From: Caballeronia arationis
Lineage (GTDB): Bacteria; Pseudomonadota; Gammaproteobacteria; Burkholderiales; Burkholderiaceae
Direction: 5' to 3'
Length of the DNA: 64,000 nt
NCBI RefSeq assembly: GCF_001544975.2
Contig: NZ_FCOG02000012.1
Coordinates: forward strand, 79,316-143,315
The position numbers were made by a program, and so were the translations under genes. This document shows positions 23,635 to 31,563 of this stretch, one piece after another. Under the pieces are notes generated by a model that saw only the letters and a list, made by a program, of their open reading frames with translations, was not told the DNA's origin and searched no databases. Position 1 is the first letter of the stretch. Every line of letters starts with the position of its first letter.

Positions 23635-23931
23635 ATGAGCATCAACTATCGGGAGTTGCTCGTCTTCGTGGCGATCGTCACGTCGGCGCTCGTCATGCAG
23701 ATCCGCCAGGACACGATCGATGTGCGCGAAGCGCAATCCGCGCTCTACCGACGAGAGCAATACAGCAGCGCGCCTGCTGCGAGCAACCTGCAGCATGCCG
23801 CGTCAGGCACAGCCAGTCGACGAACGGAGCCCGGTGCCGCGTGTGCGGCGCGATCCGCTGCTCATGTAGAACGGCCGCACTATAAAAAAGGCCGCCCTCG
23901 GGCGGCCTTCGTCATATTCACCCTGCTCTGA
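23635..23931 (+). CDS. Small one-helix hypothetical protein
   Basis: A 98-residue product with a GGGAGA ribosome-binding site. One N-terminal hydrophobic helix (ELLVFVAIVTSALVMQI) is followed by a hydrophilic, alanine/arginine-rich part with no recognisable domain. The frame reads through the terminator hairpin of the converging gene at 23884-23909, so the last 15 codons are doubtful and the natural stop may have been lost. The sigma-54 promoter and ribosome-binding site are the main support. Confidence 0.55.
   Translation: MSINYRELLVFVAIVTSALVMQIRQDTIDVREAQSALYRREQYSSAPAASNLQHAASGTASRRTEPGAACAARSAAHVERPHYKKGRPRAAFVIFTLL
23884..23909 (-). terminator. Intrinsic terminator of the PfpI stress operon
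   Basis: On the minus strand a perfect 10-bp stem (AAGGCCGCCC / GGGCGGCCTT) with a two-base loop runs into a T tract. It ends the four-gene operon that reads leftwards from 26097. Confidence 0.85.
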
Positions 23932-23941
23932 AGCGCTCAAC

Positions 23942-24526
23942 TCAAGCGCGTCGTTGCGCATACTCGGCAACCGGATGCGGTGGCTGCAGCGGATCGAAAT
24001 CGCTCCAGCGACCCTGCTTCCAGCGTCCCGACGCGCGTTCGATGTCCATGCCGCCGGCCTCGCGCAGGGTCGACGCCGCATCGTTCTGCGACTCCGGCGA
24101 GACATGCACGGCAACAAGCACGCCCGCGTGCCGCGCGTTCTCCTCGTTTGCATGAGACGTGGACGACCCCGGCTTCGACTTGCGCGTATGAGACATCGCG
24201 CCCGCAAGCGAGCCGATATACGCACCGACACCTGCCGCCACCACCGACACGAACAACGGCGCCTTGAAGACCGCGAACACCGCCGCGCCGACGACCGCCC
24301 CGATCACCGCGCCGATCGTTACGCCGCGCCCCGCGCCCTTGGGTGCGGCCTGAGCGCCCGCATCGGTGCCGACGTCGCCGCCGATCGGATGACGGGCGTG
24401 CTGGCCGCTCGGATTGACGAAGAAGAGCGTGACGTCTTCCTCGACGAAGCCGCGGGCGAAGAGCCGTTGCGCGGCGGCCTCGGCGGCCGGAAAAGTCTGG
24501 AAACGGCCCGCGATTATTAGCGACAT
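23942..24526 (-). CDS. Glycine-zipper membrane protein with GS17M-like N-terminus
   Basis: A 194-residue protein. Residues 1-45 (AGRFQTFPAAEAAAQRLFAR, then VTLFFVN) resemble the general-stress GS17M/YflT alpha-beta motif, in which a short stretch follows the pattern of helix then strand. A glycine-zipper double helix follows (RGVTIGAVIGAVVGAAVFAV and VVAAGVGAYIGSLAGAM). A second copy of the alpha-beta motif closes the protein (GVLVAVHVSPESQNDAAS). This arrangement is common in small stress proteins of proteobacteria. It is the last gene of the PfpI operon, ahead of the terminator at 23884. The exact function is unknown. Confidence 0.75.
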   Translation of the reverse strand: MSLIIAGRFQTFPAAEAAAQRLFARGFVEEDVTLFFVNPSGQHARHPIGGDVGTDAGAQAAPKGAGRGVTIGAVIGAVVGAAVFAVFKAPLFVSVVAAGVGAYIGSLAGAMSHTRKSKPGSSTSHANEENARHAGVLVAVHVSPESQNDAASTLREAGGMDIERASGRWKQGRWSDFDPLQPPHPVAEYAQRRA

Positions 24527-24569
24527 GATGCCTCCGTTTTCGATTGGGTCAGGTTCAGGGGCGGTGCGC

Positions 24570-24857
24570 CTATTTCGGCTCCATACCGGCGACGCGGAAC
24601 AGGCCGCTGCGCAGCACGACCGCCTGGCCGCCGTTCTCGTCGAGCGCTTCGGCGCAGACCGCGCGGATACGCGGCCGGCCCTGCTCGTAGGCGGGCATCA
24701 GGTCCTCTTCGCGCGCGGAGACCGCGGCGAAATGGTCCTCCAGCGCCTCGGCGGAAATCGAGCAGACGACAGGCTGGCCGTCGACGAGTGCGGTGAAATT
24801 GATCACCAGGTCGACGCCGTCGAAAACGGGCGGATCTTCCGCGAAGGTGATGTGCAT
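24570..24857 (-). CDS. DUF1488 family protein
   Basis: A 95-residue soluble protein. The start at 24857 has GAGGA upstream; a longer frame to 24908 is less likely. DUF1488 features are visible: MHITFAEDPPVFDG, a strand with VINFTALVDGQPVVCSIS, SAEALEDHF and a final VVLRSGLF. Function is unknown. It is the third gene of the operon led by PfpI, 47 bases after the DUF4142 gene. Confidence 0.82.
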   Translation of the reverse strand: MHITFAEDPPVFDGVDLVINFTALVDGQPVVCSISAEALEDHFAAVSAREEDLMPAYEQGRPRIRAVCAEALDENGGQAVVLRSGLFRVAGMEPK

Positions 24858-24904
24858 GGTCGAGTCCTCATAGGCCGGACGATGGGGGGAAGCGGGAAGG
24901 GCGC

Positions 24905-25513
24905 TCATGCCTTGGCCTTCGCGAGCTGCTGCGCCATCTGGTAATGGTGCTCGATGATCGGCAGTGCCTTGGCCGCGGCGCCTTTCAGTTGCGCGTCGTT
25001 GCCGTTCTCGCTTTCCTGCTTGAAGAGCTCGACGGCCTTCTGATGGCCGCCGACCGCCACCTTGTCAATATATGCCTTGTCGAAGTCGGCGCCTTGAAGA
25101 TTTTGCAAGCTGCCGACCACCGACGAATCCGCGCTCGCCGGCGCCGTGATGCCGTGCCGCTTAGCGAGGACGTCGAGATTGCGCGCGAGCTTGGCGTGGT
25201 CCGCGATCATGCGCTCCGCGAAGCGCTTGACCTGCGCGTCGCTCGACTTCGTGAGCGCGAGCTTGCTTGCGGCAATTTCAGTGGCGCCGGCTGTGCCTGC
25301 GTCCTGCACGAACTGCTGATCGGTCGCCGACAGTTTCTCCGATGCCCCGCTCGCCGGTGCGTTCTGCGCGTAAGCGAGCGGCACGAAGCCGGCGGCCAGC
25401 GCAAGCGCCGCGACGCCTTTCTTCGCCCAGCCGCGCATCAGCGCGCCGCGCGTCGATGGCTGCGCCGCCGGGGGCGTTTCATGTCGCCGGTTGAAAGTGG
25501 AATCGTTCGGCAT
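24905..25513 (-). CDS. DUF4142 exported protein
   Basis: A 202-residue protein of the DUF4142 ferritin-like helical family. Features include DQQFVQDAGTAGATEIAASK, VKRFAERMIADHAKL and a C-terminal ALPIIEHHYQMAQQLAK helix. The start at 25513 is chosen for GGAGG eight bases upstream. It places a 36-residue polar segment before the signal-like helix (GVAALALAAGFVPLAYAQ), so an internal ATG at MRGWAKKG is an alternative. Members are periplasmic and often accompany stress genes; no activity is proven. It is the second gene of the PfpI operon. Confidence 0.85.
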   Translation of the reverse strand: MPNDSTFNRRHETPPAAQPSTRGALMRGWAKKGVAALALAAGFVPLAYAQNAPASGASEKLSATDQQFVQDAGTAGATEIAASKLALTKSSDAQVKRFAERMIADHAKLARNLDVLAKRHGITAPASADSSVVGSLQNLQGADFDKAYIDKVAVGGHQKAVELFKQESENGNDAQLKGAAAKALPIIEHHYQMAQQLAKAKA

Positions 25514-25542
25514 GCGTCCTCCTGTTCCTGCGGGTTTCACTT

Positions 25543-26097
25543 TCATGCAGCCTGTTTCGCCTTGGCAAGCGCGTCGATCAGCGCCTTGTTGAAGGCGGGC
25601 AGGTCGTCGGGCTTGCGACTCGTGATCAGGTTGCCGTCGACCTGCACTTCCTGGTCGACCCAGGTCCCGCCCGCATTGCGGATGTCGTCCTGCAGGCTCG
25701 GCCAGCTCGTCATCGTGCGGCCCGCGACGATGCCCGCCGAGATCGGCAGCCAGCCGCCGTGACAGATCACCGCGATCGGCTTTTTCGCCTGATTGGCGGC
25801 CTTGACGAAGCCCTGCGCCTGCGCATCGACACGAATCGCGTCGCTGTTCAAGACGCCGCCCGGCAGCACGAGCGCGTCGTAATCCGACGCCTTGACCTGA
25901 TCGAACGTGGCGTCGACCGCGACCTTGTCGCCCTTGTCGACGTGCTTGAAACCCTGGATCTGTCCCGGCTTCTGCGAAATCACGTGGACCTCGGCGCCGG
26001 CTTCCTTCAGGGCGCGCTGCGGCTCGACGAGTTCGGCCTGCTCGAAGCCGTCGACTGCGAGAATCGCGACCTTGCAATTGTTCAGCGAAGTAGCCAT
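25543..26097 (-). CDS. DJ-1/PfpI family protein (YhbO-like)
   Basis: A 184-residue protein of the DJ-1/PfpI superfamily. The nucleophilic elbow is VICHGGWLPISAG, with the catalytic Cys, and the acidic partner is in DGFEQAELVEP. It matches the class of YhbO/YraA, described as glyoxalase III-type or deglycase stress enzymes. The start at 26097 has GGGAGAG upstream. It leads a four-gene operon (PfpI, DUF4142, DUF1488, GS17M-like) behind a sigma-54 promoter. In E. coli yhbO is under RpoS. The family is certain; which substrate it acts on is debated. Confidence 0.9.
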   Translation of the reverse strand: MATSLNNCKVAILAVDGFEQAELVEPQRALKEAGAEVHVISQKPGQIQGFKHVDKGDKVAVDATFDQVKASDYDALVLPGGVLNSDAIRVDAQAQGFVKAANQAKKPIAVICHGGWLPISAGIVAGRTMTSWPSLQDDIRNAGGTWVDQEVQVDGNLITSRKPDDLPAFNKALIDALAKAKQAA

Positions 26098-26171
26098 CGA
26101 AACACTCTCCCTGTTGCTGGATAAGCCTGTGAGATGGGTTCCCGGCCTGCGGAACCCTCGACTCGACGGCA

Positions 26172-26185
26172 GCAAGGGGTGTGCC
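26172..26185 (-). promoter_or_regulatory. Predicted sigma-54 promoter of the PfpI operon
   Basis: On the minus strand GGCACAccccTTGC: perfect -12 and spacing, one change in the -24 (A for G). The predicted start is near 26160, 63 bases before the ATG at 26097. Confidence 0.65.
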
Positions 26186-26219
26186 CAGGAGAGCGGGCAG
26201 GCGGCGTTCGGATGGGCGT

Positions 26220-26243
26220 GCGGTGCCGCGGGCGCGGCACCGC
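26220..26243. repeat. Perfect GC-rich palindrome after DHA2 transporter gene
   Basis: GCGGTGCCGC and GCGGCACCGC, 10-bp arms with a GGGC loop, starting three bases past the transporter stop. There is no T run, so it is either a stabilising hairpin on the transporter mRNA or a protein site about 35 bases upstream of the PfpI promoter. Confidence 0.5.
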
Positions 26244-26245
26244 GC

Positions 26246-27613
26246 TCAGACGGCTTCCGCGCGGCGCTTGCCGGCGAGCCGCATGAGGCTCACGACCGCG
26301 GCCGCCGCCGCGAACGCCGCCGCCGCGTAGAGCGTGATGACCGCGCCGTGCTGCGGTGCGACGCCGAAGATCAGCGCGACGAGTGCAGCGCCGAGCGTCT
26401 GTCCGGACAGACGCGCCGTGCCGAGCATGCCGCTTGCGCCGCCGCTGCGATGACGCGGCGCGGAAGACAGCATCTGCCGGTTGTTCGGCGACTGGAAGAG
26501 CCCGAAGCCGAGCCCGCAGACCGCCATCCGCCAGGCGATGTCGACGGGCGTCGGATGCGTGCCGGTGGTCGCGAGCAGAAGGAGACCGGCGGTCAGGATC
26601 GCGAGCCCGACGCCGCCGAGGATGCCCGCCGAGTAGCGGTCCGCGAGCACGCCCGCCAGCGGCGCGACGAACACGATGACGAGCGGCCACGGCGTCATCA
26701 GAAAGCCAGTCTGGACCTGAGTCATGCCGAAACCGTCCTGCAGCAGGAACGGCAGCGAGACGAAAGCCAGCATCTGCGCGACGAACGAGCAGAACGACGT
26801 CGCGACGGAGAGCGCGAACACCGGAATGCGCATCAGGTCGACGGGGAGGAGCGGCGCGCGCTGCGTCAACTGGCGGCGCACGAAGAAATAGCCGATCACG
26901 CCCGCCACCACAAATTCGGCGATCACATACGGCCGGTGCTCGCCGTGACCGAGGCCGTCGACGGCCGTGATCGCGAGACCGAAGACGAGCGCATTCATCA
27001 GCGCGCTCACGTAGTCGTAAGGTTCGCGATGGCCCGGCGTACGCGGCAGCGCGCGTGTGCCGACCGCGAGCGCGGCAAGTCCGATCGGCACGTTGATCGC
27101 GAAGAGCCACGGCCACGGCGCGATGGCGAGTACGCCCGAGGCGATGGTCGGTCCGATCACCGAGGAGATCGCGACCACCGTCGCGTTGATGGAGACGCCG
27201 CGGCCGAGCTGGTCGGGCGGATAGATCATGCGCACGAGCGCCGTGTTGACGCTCATGATGCCGGCCGCGCCGAAGCCCTGGATCACGCGTGTGACGGTCA
27301 GCGTCACGAGCGAGTTCGACAGCGCGCAGCCAAGCGACGCGACCGTGAAGAGCGCGAGCCCGGTCATGTAGATGCGCCGGTAGCCGATGCGGTCGCCGAG
27401 CGAGGCGAGCGGCAGGAGTGAGATGGTGATGGTGAGCTGGTACGCGTTGACGATCCAGATCGAATCGGCGGGCGCCGCATTCAGCGTGCGGGCGATGGTC
27501 GGCAGCGCGACGTTGGCGATGGCGCCGTCGAGCACCGCGAGCGTGATGCCGAGCGCGATGACGAGGATCGCCCAGAAGCGTTGCGGATACGGCAGGCCTT
27601 GTTCTGCTTCCAT
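26246..27613 (-). CDS. DHA2-type MFS multidrug exporter
   Basis: A 455-residue inner-membrane protein with 13-14 predicted helices, the DHA2 (14-helix) architecture. The first helix carries LDGAIANVALPTIARTL, the hallmark motif of the group, and motif A appears as LGDRIGYRRIYMTG. Such proteins export drugs or dyes using the proton gradient. It lies 109 bases downstream of the PEBP gene on the same strand without a terminator, so it is probably read from the sigma-54 promoter at 28300. The start at 27613 gives a usual N-terminus. Substrate is unknown. Confidence 0.85.
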   Translation of the reverse strand: MEAEQGLPYPQRFWAILVIALGITLAVLDGAIANVALPTIARTLNAAPADSIWIVNAYQLTITISLLPLASLGDRIGYRRIYMTGLALFTVASLGCALSNSLVTLTVTRVIQGFGAAGIMSVNTALVRMIYPPDQLGRGVSINATVVAISSVIGPTIASGVLAIAPWPWLFAINVPIGLAALAVGTRALPRTPGHREPYDYVSALMNALVFGLAITAVDGLGHGEHRPYVIAEFVVAGVIGYFFVRRQLTQRAPLLPVDLMRIPVFALSVATSFCSFVAQMLAFVSLPFLLQDGFGMTQVQTGFLMTPWPLVIVFVAPLAGVLADRYSAGILGGVGLAILTAGLLLLATTGTHPTPVDIAWRMAVCGLGFGLFQSPNNRQMLSSAPRHRSGGASGMLGTARLSGQTLGAALVALIFGVAPQHGAVITLYAAAAFAAAAAVVSLMRLAGKRRAEAV

Positions 27614-27722
27614 CGATCGGAGAATTGGGGCGGCGTGAAGGGTGAATGAAGGGAAGTCGAGGGGCGCGGGCGATGCGCGCCGGTCGGGCGGCGCGCGTCG
27701 CGGATCGCATTACTTCATCGCG

Positions 27723-28226
27723 TTACTTCAGTTCGTACAGGCCCGTGTAGGTCGCCGAATCGATTTCGTTCAGATGCACCATGAAGCGCGCGACCGCATT
27801 GGTCGCGCCGGCGTCAAGAGCTAGGTTGCCGGCCTGCAATGCGTGGATGCGGAAGATATAGCGATGCGTCTTGTCGCCGCGCGGCGGCGCCGCACCGCCG
27901 AAACCGACCGTGCCGTAGTCGTTCCTCAACTGCAGCGCGCCGGCGGGCAGGAGGCTGCCGTCCGCCTTGCCGGCGTTGCGCGGCAGCGACCGGACATCAG
28001 CAGGAATGTTGACGATCACCCAGTGCCAGAAGCCGCTGCCGGTGGGCGCGTCGGGATCGTAGACGGTGAGCGCGAAGCTCTGCGTATCGGCGGGCGGGTC
28101 TTCCCACTGCAACGCGGGCGAGATGTTCTCGCCCGCTCCGCCGAAGGCTTGCTGATCGAATTCCTGCGACTTGGTCAAGAAGCCGTTCGCGGGAAACTCG
28201 TCGGACCAGATGCGGAAATCAGCCAT
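27723..28226 (-). CDS. PEBP-family protein (YbhB/YbcL-like)
   Basis: A 167-residue protein of the phosphatidylethanolamine-binding family. It shows the DPDAPTGSGFWHWVI motif with the ligand-site His, GGAAPPRGDKTHRYIFRIHAL, and the standard N-terminus FRIWSDEFPANGFL. Bacterial members (YbhB, YbcL) are small soluble proteins with unclear function; some bind lipids or inhibit proteases. The start at 28226 lies 62 bases after the predicted sigma-54 transcript start. The frame continues upstream to 28403 but crosses the promoter. It precedes a DHA2 exporter. Confidence 0.9.
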   Translation of the reverse strand: MADFRIWSDEFPANGFLTKSQEFDQQAFGGAGENISPALQWEDPPADTQSFALTVYDPDAPTGSGFWHWVIVNIPADVRSLPRNAGKADGSLLPAGALQLRNDYGTVGFGGAAPPRGDKTHRYIFRIHALQAGNLALDAGATNAVARFMVHLNEIDSATYTGLYELK

Positions 28227-28299
28227 GAGAATCTTGCCTCCATTCGACAGGTTGAAATAAGCGGCGCATGGCGCCCGCCCGGATGTTTCGCGCCCTGCC

Positions 28300-28313
28300 G
28301 CAGCAAACATGCC
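28300..28313 (-). promoter_or_regulatory. Predicted sigma-54 promoter of PEBP/exporter genes
   Basis: On the minus strand GGCATGtttgCTGC, exact spacing with CTGC as at the DUF883 operon. The predicted start is near 28288. Confidence 0.62.
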
Positions 28314-28502
28314 CGCCGGAGAGCGCTCGTGACGCGAGGTCGGACAGGGCACGGAGGGCTCATCGAGTGTAGCATCCGGCCCCGCTAACGACGCATCGCC
28401 CAACGGCCGGGCGGCCCGCGGCGGCCACGAAACAGGTGCTTAAAAATGGCGGGCTAGAATAATGCGATAAATACGGAACCGGCGCGAGCCGGAACAACGC
28501 CC

Positions 28503-30026
28503 ATGCAAAATGACGAGCGGCGCGCCGTCCGCGCAGCCATCCAGCCATCCGCCCGGCCTAATTTCGATGGGAGCGCTCCCGCCGACGATGCCGACATGTT
28601 CGATCTCGCGCCCGTCTCGCTGTGGCTCGAGGATTTCAGCGCCGTGCGCGAACTGTTCGAAAGCTGGCGGGCCGCCGGTGTCACGAACCTGCGCGCGTAC
28701 CTCGCCGAAGACCCGGCGCGCATCGCCGCGTGTTCGTCGCGCATCCGCGTGATCAAGGTGAACCGGCGGACGCTGTCGCTCTTTGGCGCGAAGGACGTCG
28801 ATCATCTCGTGCAGAACCTCGCCAGCGTGTTTCGCGACGACATGCTCGCGACGCACGTCGACGAACTCGAACAGCTGTGGGCCGGCAAGCCGCAGTTCGT
28901 GAGCCAGACGGTGAATTACGCGCTCGACGGCCGGCGGCTCGACGTGCTGCTCAAGGCGGTGATCCTGCCGGGACACGAGTCGCGCTGGGACCGCGTGCTG
29001 GTCACGATCGAGGACATCACCGAACTCGAAGGCGTGCGGCGCCGTGCGGCAGAGAGCGAACTCTATGCGCGCGGGCTCTTCGAGCATTCGCCGGTGTCGC
29101 TGTGGGTGGAAGATTTCAGTTCCGTGAAGGCACTGCTCGACGACGTGCGCGAGCGCGGCATCGTCGATTTCCGGACGTTTACAAACGTGCATCCGGAATT
29201 CGTCGAGCGCTGCATGCAGGAGATTCACGTGCTCGACGTGAACCAGCACACGCTCAGGACGTTCGCCGCGCCCGACAAGCCGACGCTCCTCGCAAACCTT
29301 CAGACCATCTTCCGCGACGACATGCAGCAGCATTTCCAGGAACAGCTGATCGACCTGTGGGATCACAAGCTGTTTCACCAGCGCGAAGTAATGAACTATT
29401 CGCTCGAAGGCGCTGAACTGCACGTGCACCTGCAGTTCTCGGTGTTTCCGGGCCACGAGCGCGACTGGGACCTCGTGCTCGTCGCGCTCACCGACATCAC
29501 CGCGCGCAAGAAGGCCGAGGCGTATCTCGAGTTTCTCGGCAAGCACGACGTGCTGACCAAGCTGAAGAACCGCTCGTTCTACATCGATGAAATCAACCGG
29601 CTGGAGCGCAAGGGTCCGTTCCCGGTGACGGCGATCGCGGTCGACGTGAACGGCCTGAAGGCCGTGAACGACCAGTTGGGTCACGCCGCCGGCGACGCGT
29701 TGCTGCGCCGCGCGGGCGAGGTGCTCGGCAAGGCGCTGGAAAAGCCGTTCCAGGCGGCGCGCATCGGCGGCGACGAATTCGTCGTGCTGCTGCCGGGCAC
29801 CGACGAGCGCGGCGGCGAGGCGATGATGGAGAGCATCCGCCAGCTGGTGGAGGTGAACAACCAGTTCTACTCGGGCATGCCGCTCAGTTTCGCGATGGGC
29901 GCGGCCACCGCGCAGGAGGGCGAGCGTCTGGAGGCGATGCTGCACCGCGCCGACTCGGTCATGTACGCGGAAAAGCGCGCCCACTACGACAACCCGCAGA
30001 ACGACCGGCGCACCGAGCGCGAATAG
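28503..30026 (+). CDS. Cytoplasmic GGDEF protein with duplicated PAS-like domain
   Basis: A 507-residue diguanylate cyclase without membrane helices. Two PAS-like units of about 140 residues follow each other (36-175 and 196-335). Both begin PVSLW(L/V)EDFS, contain FRDDM, and end in an E/T-DIT segment, so they arose by internal duplication. The C-terminal cyclase domain has a canonical GGDEF at 422-426. The RxxD inhibitory site is missing (KPFQ precedes), so product inhibition of the usual kind is not expected. A -10-like TAGAAT sits near 28455. Ligands of the PAS units are unknown. Confidence 0.88.
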   Translation: MQNDERRAVRAAIQPSARPNFDGSAPADDADMFDLAPVSLWLEDFSAVRELFESWRAAGVTNLRAYLAEDPARIAACSSRIRVIKVNRRTLSLFGAKDVDHLVQNLASVFRDDMLATHVDELEQLWAGKPQFVSQTVNYALDGRRLDVLLKAVILPGHESRWDRVLVTIEDITELEGVRRRAAESELYARGLFEHSPVSLWVEDFSSVKALLDDVRERGIVDFRTFTNVHPEFVERCMQEIHVLDVNQHTLRTFAAPDKPTLLANLQTIFRDDMQQHFQEQLIDLWDHKLFHQREVMNYSLEGAELHVHLQFSVFPGHERDWDLVLVALTDITARKKAEAYLEFLGKHDVLTKLKNRSFYIDEINRLERKGPFPVTAIAVDVNGLKAVNDQLGHAAGDALLRRAGEVLGKALEKPFQAARIGGDEFVVLLPGTDERGGEAMMESIRQLVEVNNQFYSGMPLSFAMGAATAQEGERLEAMLHRADSVMYAEKRAHYDNPQNDRRTERE

Positions 30027-30041
30027 CCGGGCGCCTATTCG

Positions 30042-30449
30042 CTACTTGCCGCCCGTCACCTCGTCGATGCCGCGGTTGAGCGCCGGGCAGGCTTCGTGGA
30101 GCTCTTTCGCATATTCGGCGGGATCGCTCGACTTGAGGCGCGCGAAGCGGTCTACGGCCGATTGCGCTTCGGTGTAGCCGAGGTTCCAGGCGCCGTCGAA
30201 GTCGGGCGCGGCCGCGAAATTCTGCCGGGCCGCCGCCTTGAAACGCTCGACCTTGGCTGCATCGATATGGCAGATGTCTGCGGCGCCGCGCGCGATGTTG
30301 CCGCAGGTGCGCACGCCTTCCATCGCGAGGCTCTCGGGCGAGGGCGACTGCTGCTGCACGCGTTCATGCGCTTGCGCGCGGGCAGCGAGCGGCGCGGCAA
30401 AGGCGCAGGCGGCAACGATCACGCCGGTCAGAACGGTCTTGGGCGTCAT
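30042..30449 (-). CDS. Small periplasmic hypothetical protein
   Basis: A 135-residue exported protein: signal peptide MTPKTVLTGVIVAACAFAAP with an ARA cleavage site, then a helical domain with three Cys (CGN, ICH, ACP). The start has AAGGAA upstream. The Cys residues could make a disulphide in the periplasm. I do not recognise the family. It converges with the GGDEF gene and diverges from the TetR gene. Confidence 0.7.
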   Translation of the reverse strand: MTPKTVLTGVIVAACAFAAPLAARAQAHERVQQQSPSPESLAMEGVRTCGNIARGAADICHIDAAKVERFKAAARQNFAAAPDFDGAWNLGYTEAQSAVDRFARLKSSDPAEYAKELHEACPALNRGIDEVTGGK

Positions 30450-30560
30450 GCGATTCCTTGTGGTTTGCCGCGCGAATTATAGGCGAATGGCCGGCGGGCG
30501 AAGGCGCATGCGTTGCGGGAAAGGGCGGCGGAAATCACGGCCGGACGTGCGTTTTCACCG

Positions 30561-30606
30561 TGCTAGAATCGATTTTCAGATGCCGCCCTCAGCTAAAAAA
30601 CTTAGC
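30561..30606 (+). promoter_or_regulatory. Candidate promoter and operator of the TetR gene
   Basis: An extended -10 element TGCTAGAAT (30561-30569) is followed by an inverted repeat GCTAA-N5-TTAGC (30592-30606) just before the ATG at 30614. This is a plausible autoregulatory operator. Confidence 0.4.
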
Positions 30607-30613
30607 CAAAACA

Positions 30614-31294
30614 ATGAAAAAAGGAAGTAAGGCCGCAACGCCCGTCAGTGCTGCGCCCTCGCCGGAGACGCGGCGCAAGTACGATCCGGAGGAGACCAAG
30701 CGCAATATCCTCGAGATCGCCAAGCAGGAGTTCTCGGCGATGGGGCTGGCCGGCGCGCGCGTCGACGCCATCGCGGAGCGCACCAACACCACCAAGCGGA
30801 TGCTGTACTACTACTTCGGCAGCAAGGAAGGGTTGTACGAGGCCGTGCTGGAGCAGGTCTACGGCGACATCCGCGCGCTCGAGCAGGAGCTGCAACTGGG
30901 CGAGATGGAGCCGGAAGCGGCGCTGCGCCATTTCGTCGAATTCGCGTTCGACTATCACGACAAGCATCGCGATTTCGTGCGCCTCGTCACGATCGAAAAC
31001 GTGCACGCGGCGAAGTACATCGAGCAGTCGAAGACCTTCAAGAACCGCAATTCGAGCGTCGTGCGCACGATCGAAGACCTGATCACGCGAGGCGTAGCGG
31101 CAGGGCAGTTCCGCGACGACGTCGATCCGATCGACCTGCATCTGATGATCAGTTCATTCTGTTTTCACCGCGTTGCGAACCGGCATACCTGGGGCGCGGC
31201 GTTCGGTCGCGATCCTTCGGGGCCGCGCTCGCGCGCGCGGCATCGCGAGATGATCGTCGATGCGGTGTTGCGATTCATGCGGCGCGACGGCTGA
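30614..31294 (+). CDS. TetR-family regulator
   Basis: A 226-residue repressor-type protein. The N-terminal HTH is standard (RRNILEIA-like helix, EFSAMGLAGARVDAIAERT, then TTKRMLYYYFGSKEGLY). The C-terminal ligand domain has IENVHAAKYIEQSK and a helix-rich end. The start at 30614 is preferred over a longer frame. It lies 269 bases upstream of quiC in the same direction, and the intervening region has TGTAC direct repeats, so it probably controls dehydroshikimate or quinate catabolism. A shikimate-pathway metabolite is a likely inducer (inference). Confidence 0.88.
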   Translation: MKKGSKAATPVSAAPSPETRRKYDPEETKRNILEIAKQEFSAMGLAGARVDAIAERTNTTKRMLYYYFGSKEGLYEAVLEQVYGDIRALEQELQLGEMEPEAALRHFVEFAFDYHDKHRDFVRLVTIENVHAAKYIEQSKTFKNRNSSVVRTIEDLITRGVAAGQFRDDVDPIDLHLMISSFCFHRVANRHTWGAAFGRDPSGPRSRARHREMIVDAVLRFMRRDG

Positions 31295-31308
31295 ACGAGT
31301 GCAAAAAG

Positions 31309-31336
31309 CGGCGGCTGCGGCCGCCGTTTGGTTTTT
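31309..31336 (+). terminator. Weak terminator after TetR gene
   Basis: A 7-bp GC stem (CGGCGGC / GCCGCCG) with a four-base loop, followed by TTTGGTTTTT. The interrupted T run makes it uncertain. Confidence 0.45.
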
Positions 31337-31402
31337 CGCGCGCTTTGGCGGAAAGCGTTGTTGCGCCGCGGCAGAAAACGCGTGTCGGTGTTTGTCCGAA
31401 TT

Positions 31403-31428
31403 TGTACGATCTAGTTAGTTTCCTGTAC
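31403..31428 (+). promoter_or_regulatory. TGTAC direct repeat upstream of quiC
   Basis: Two TGTAC copies (31403-31407 and 31424-31428) 21 bases apart flank an A/T-rich CTAGTTAG segment. This is in the only AT-rich part of the gap between the TetR gene and quiC and is a candidate operator. Confidence 0.4.
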
Positions 31429-31563
31429 CATCGCCGGGCAGGATCGAGAATATCGAATGCGAACGCTATGGCCGCTTCGCGCGTCCTGTGGGATTGGCCT
31501 ACACTGGACGGGTCTTGCAGGCCTGGTTGCCACGCATTTCCACTGCATTACAAGGAGGCAGCG

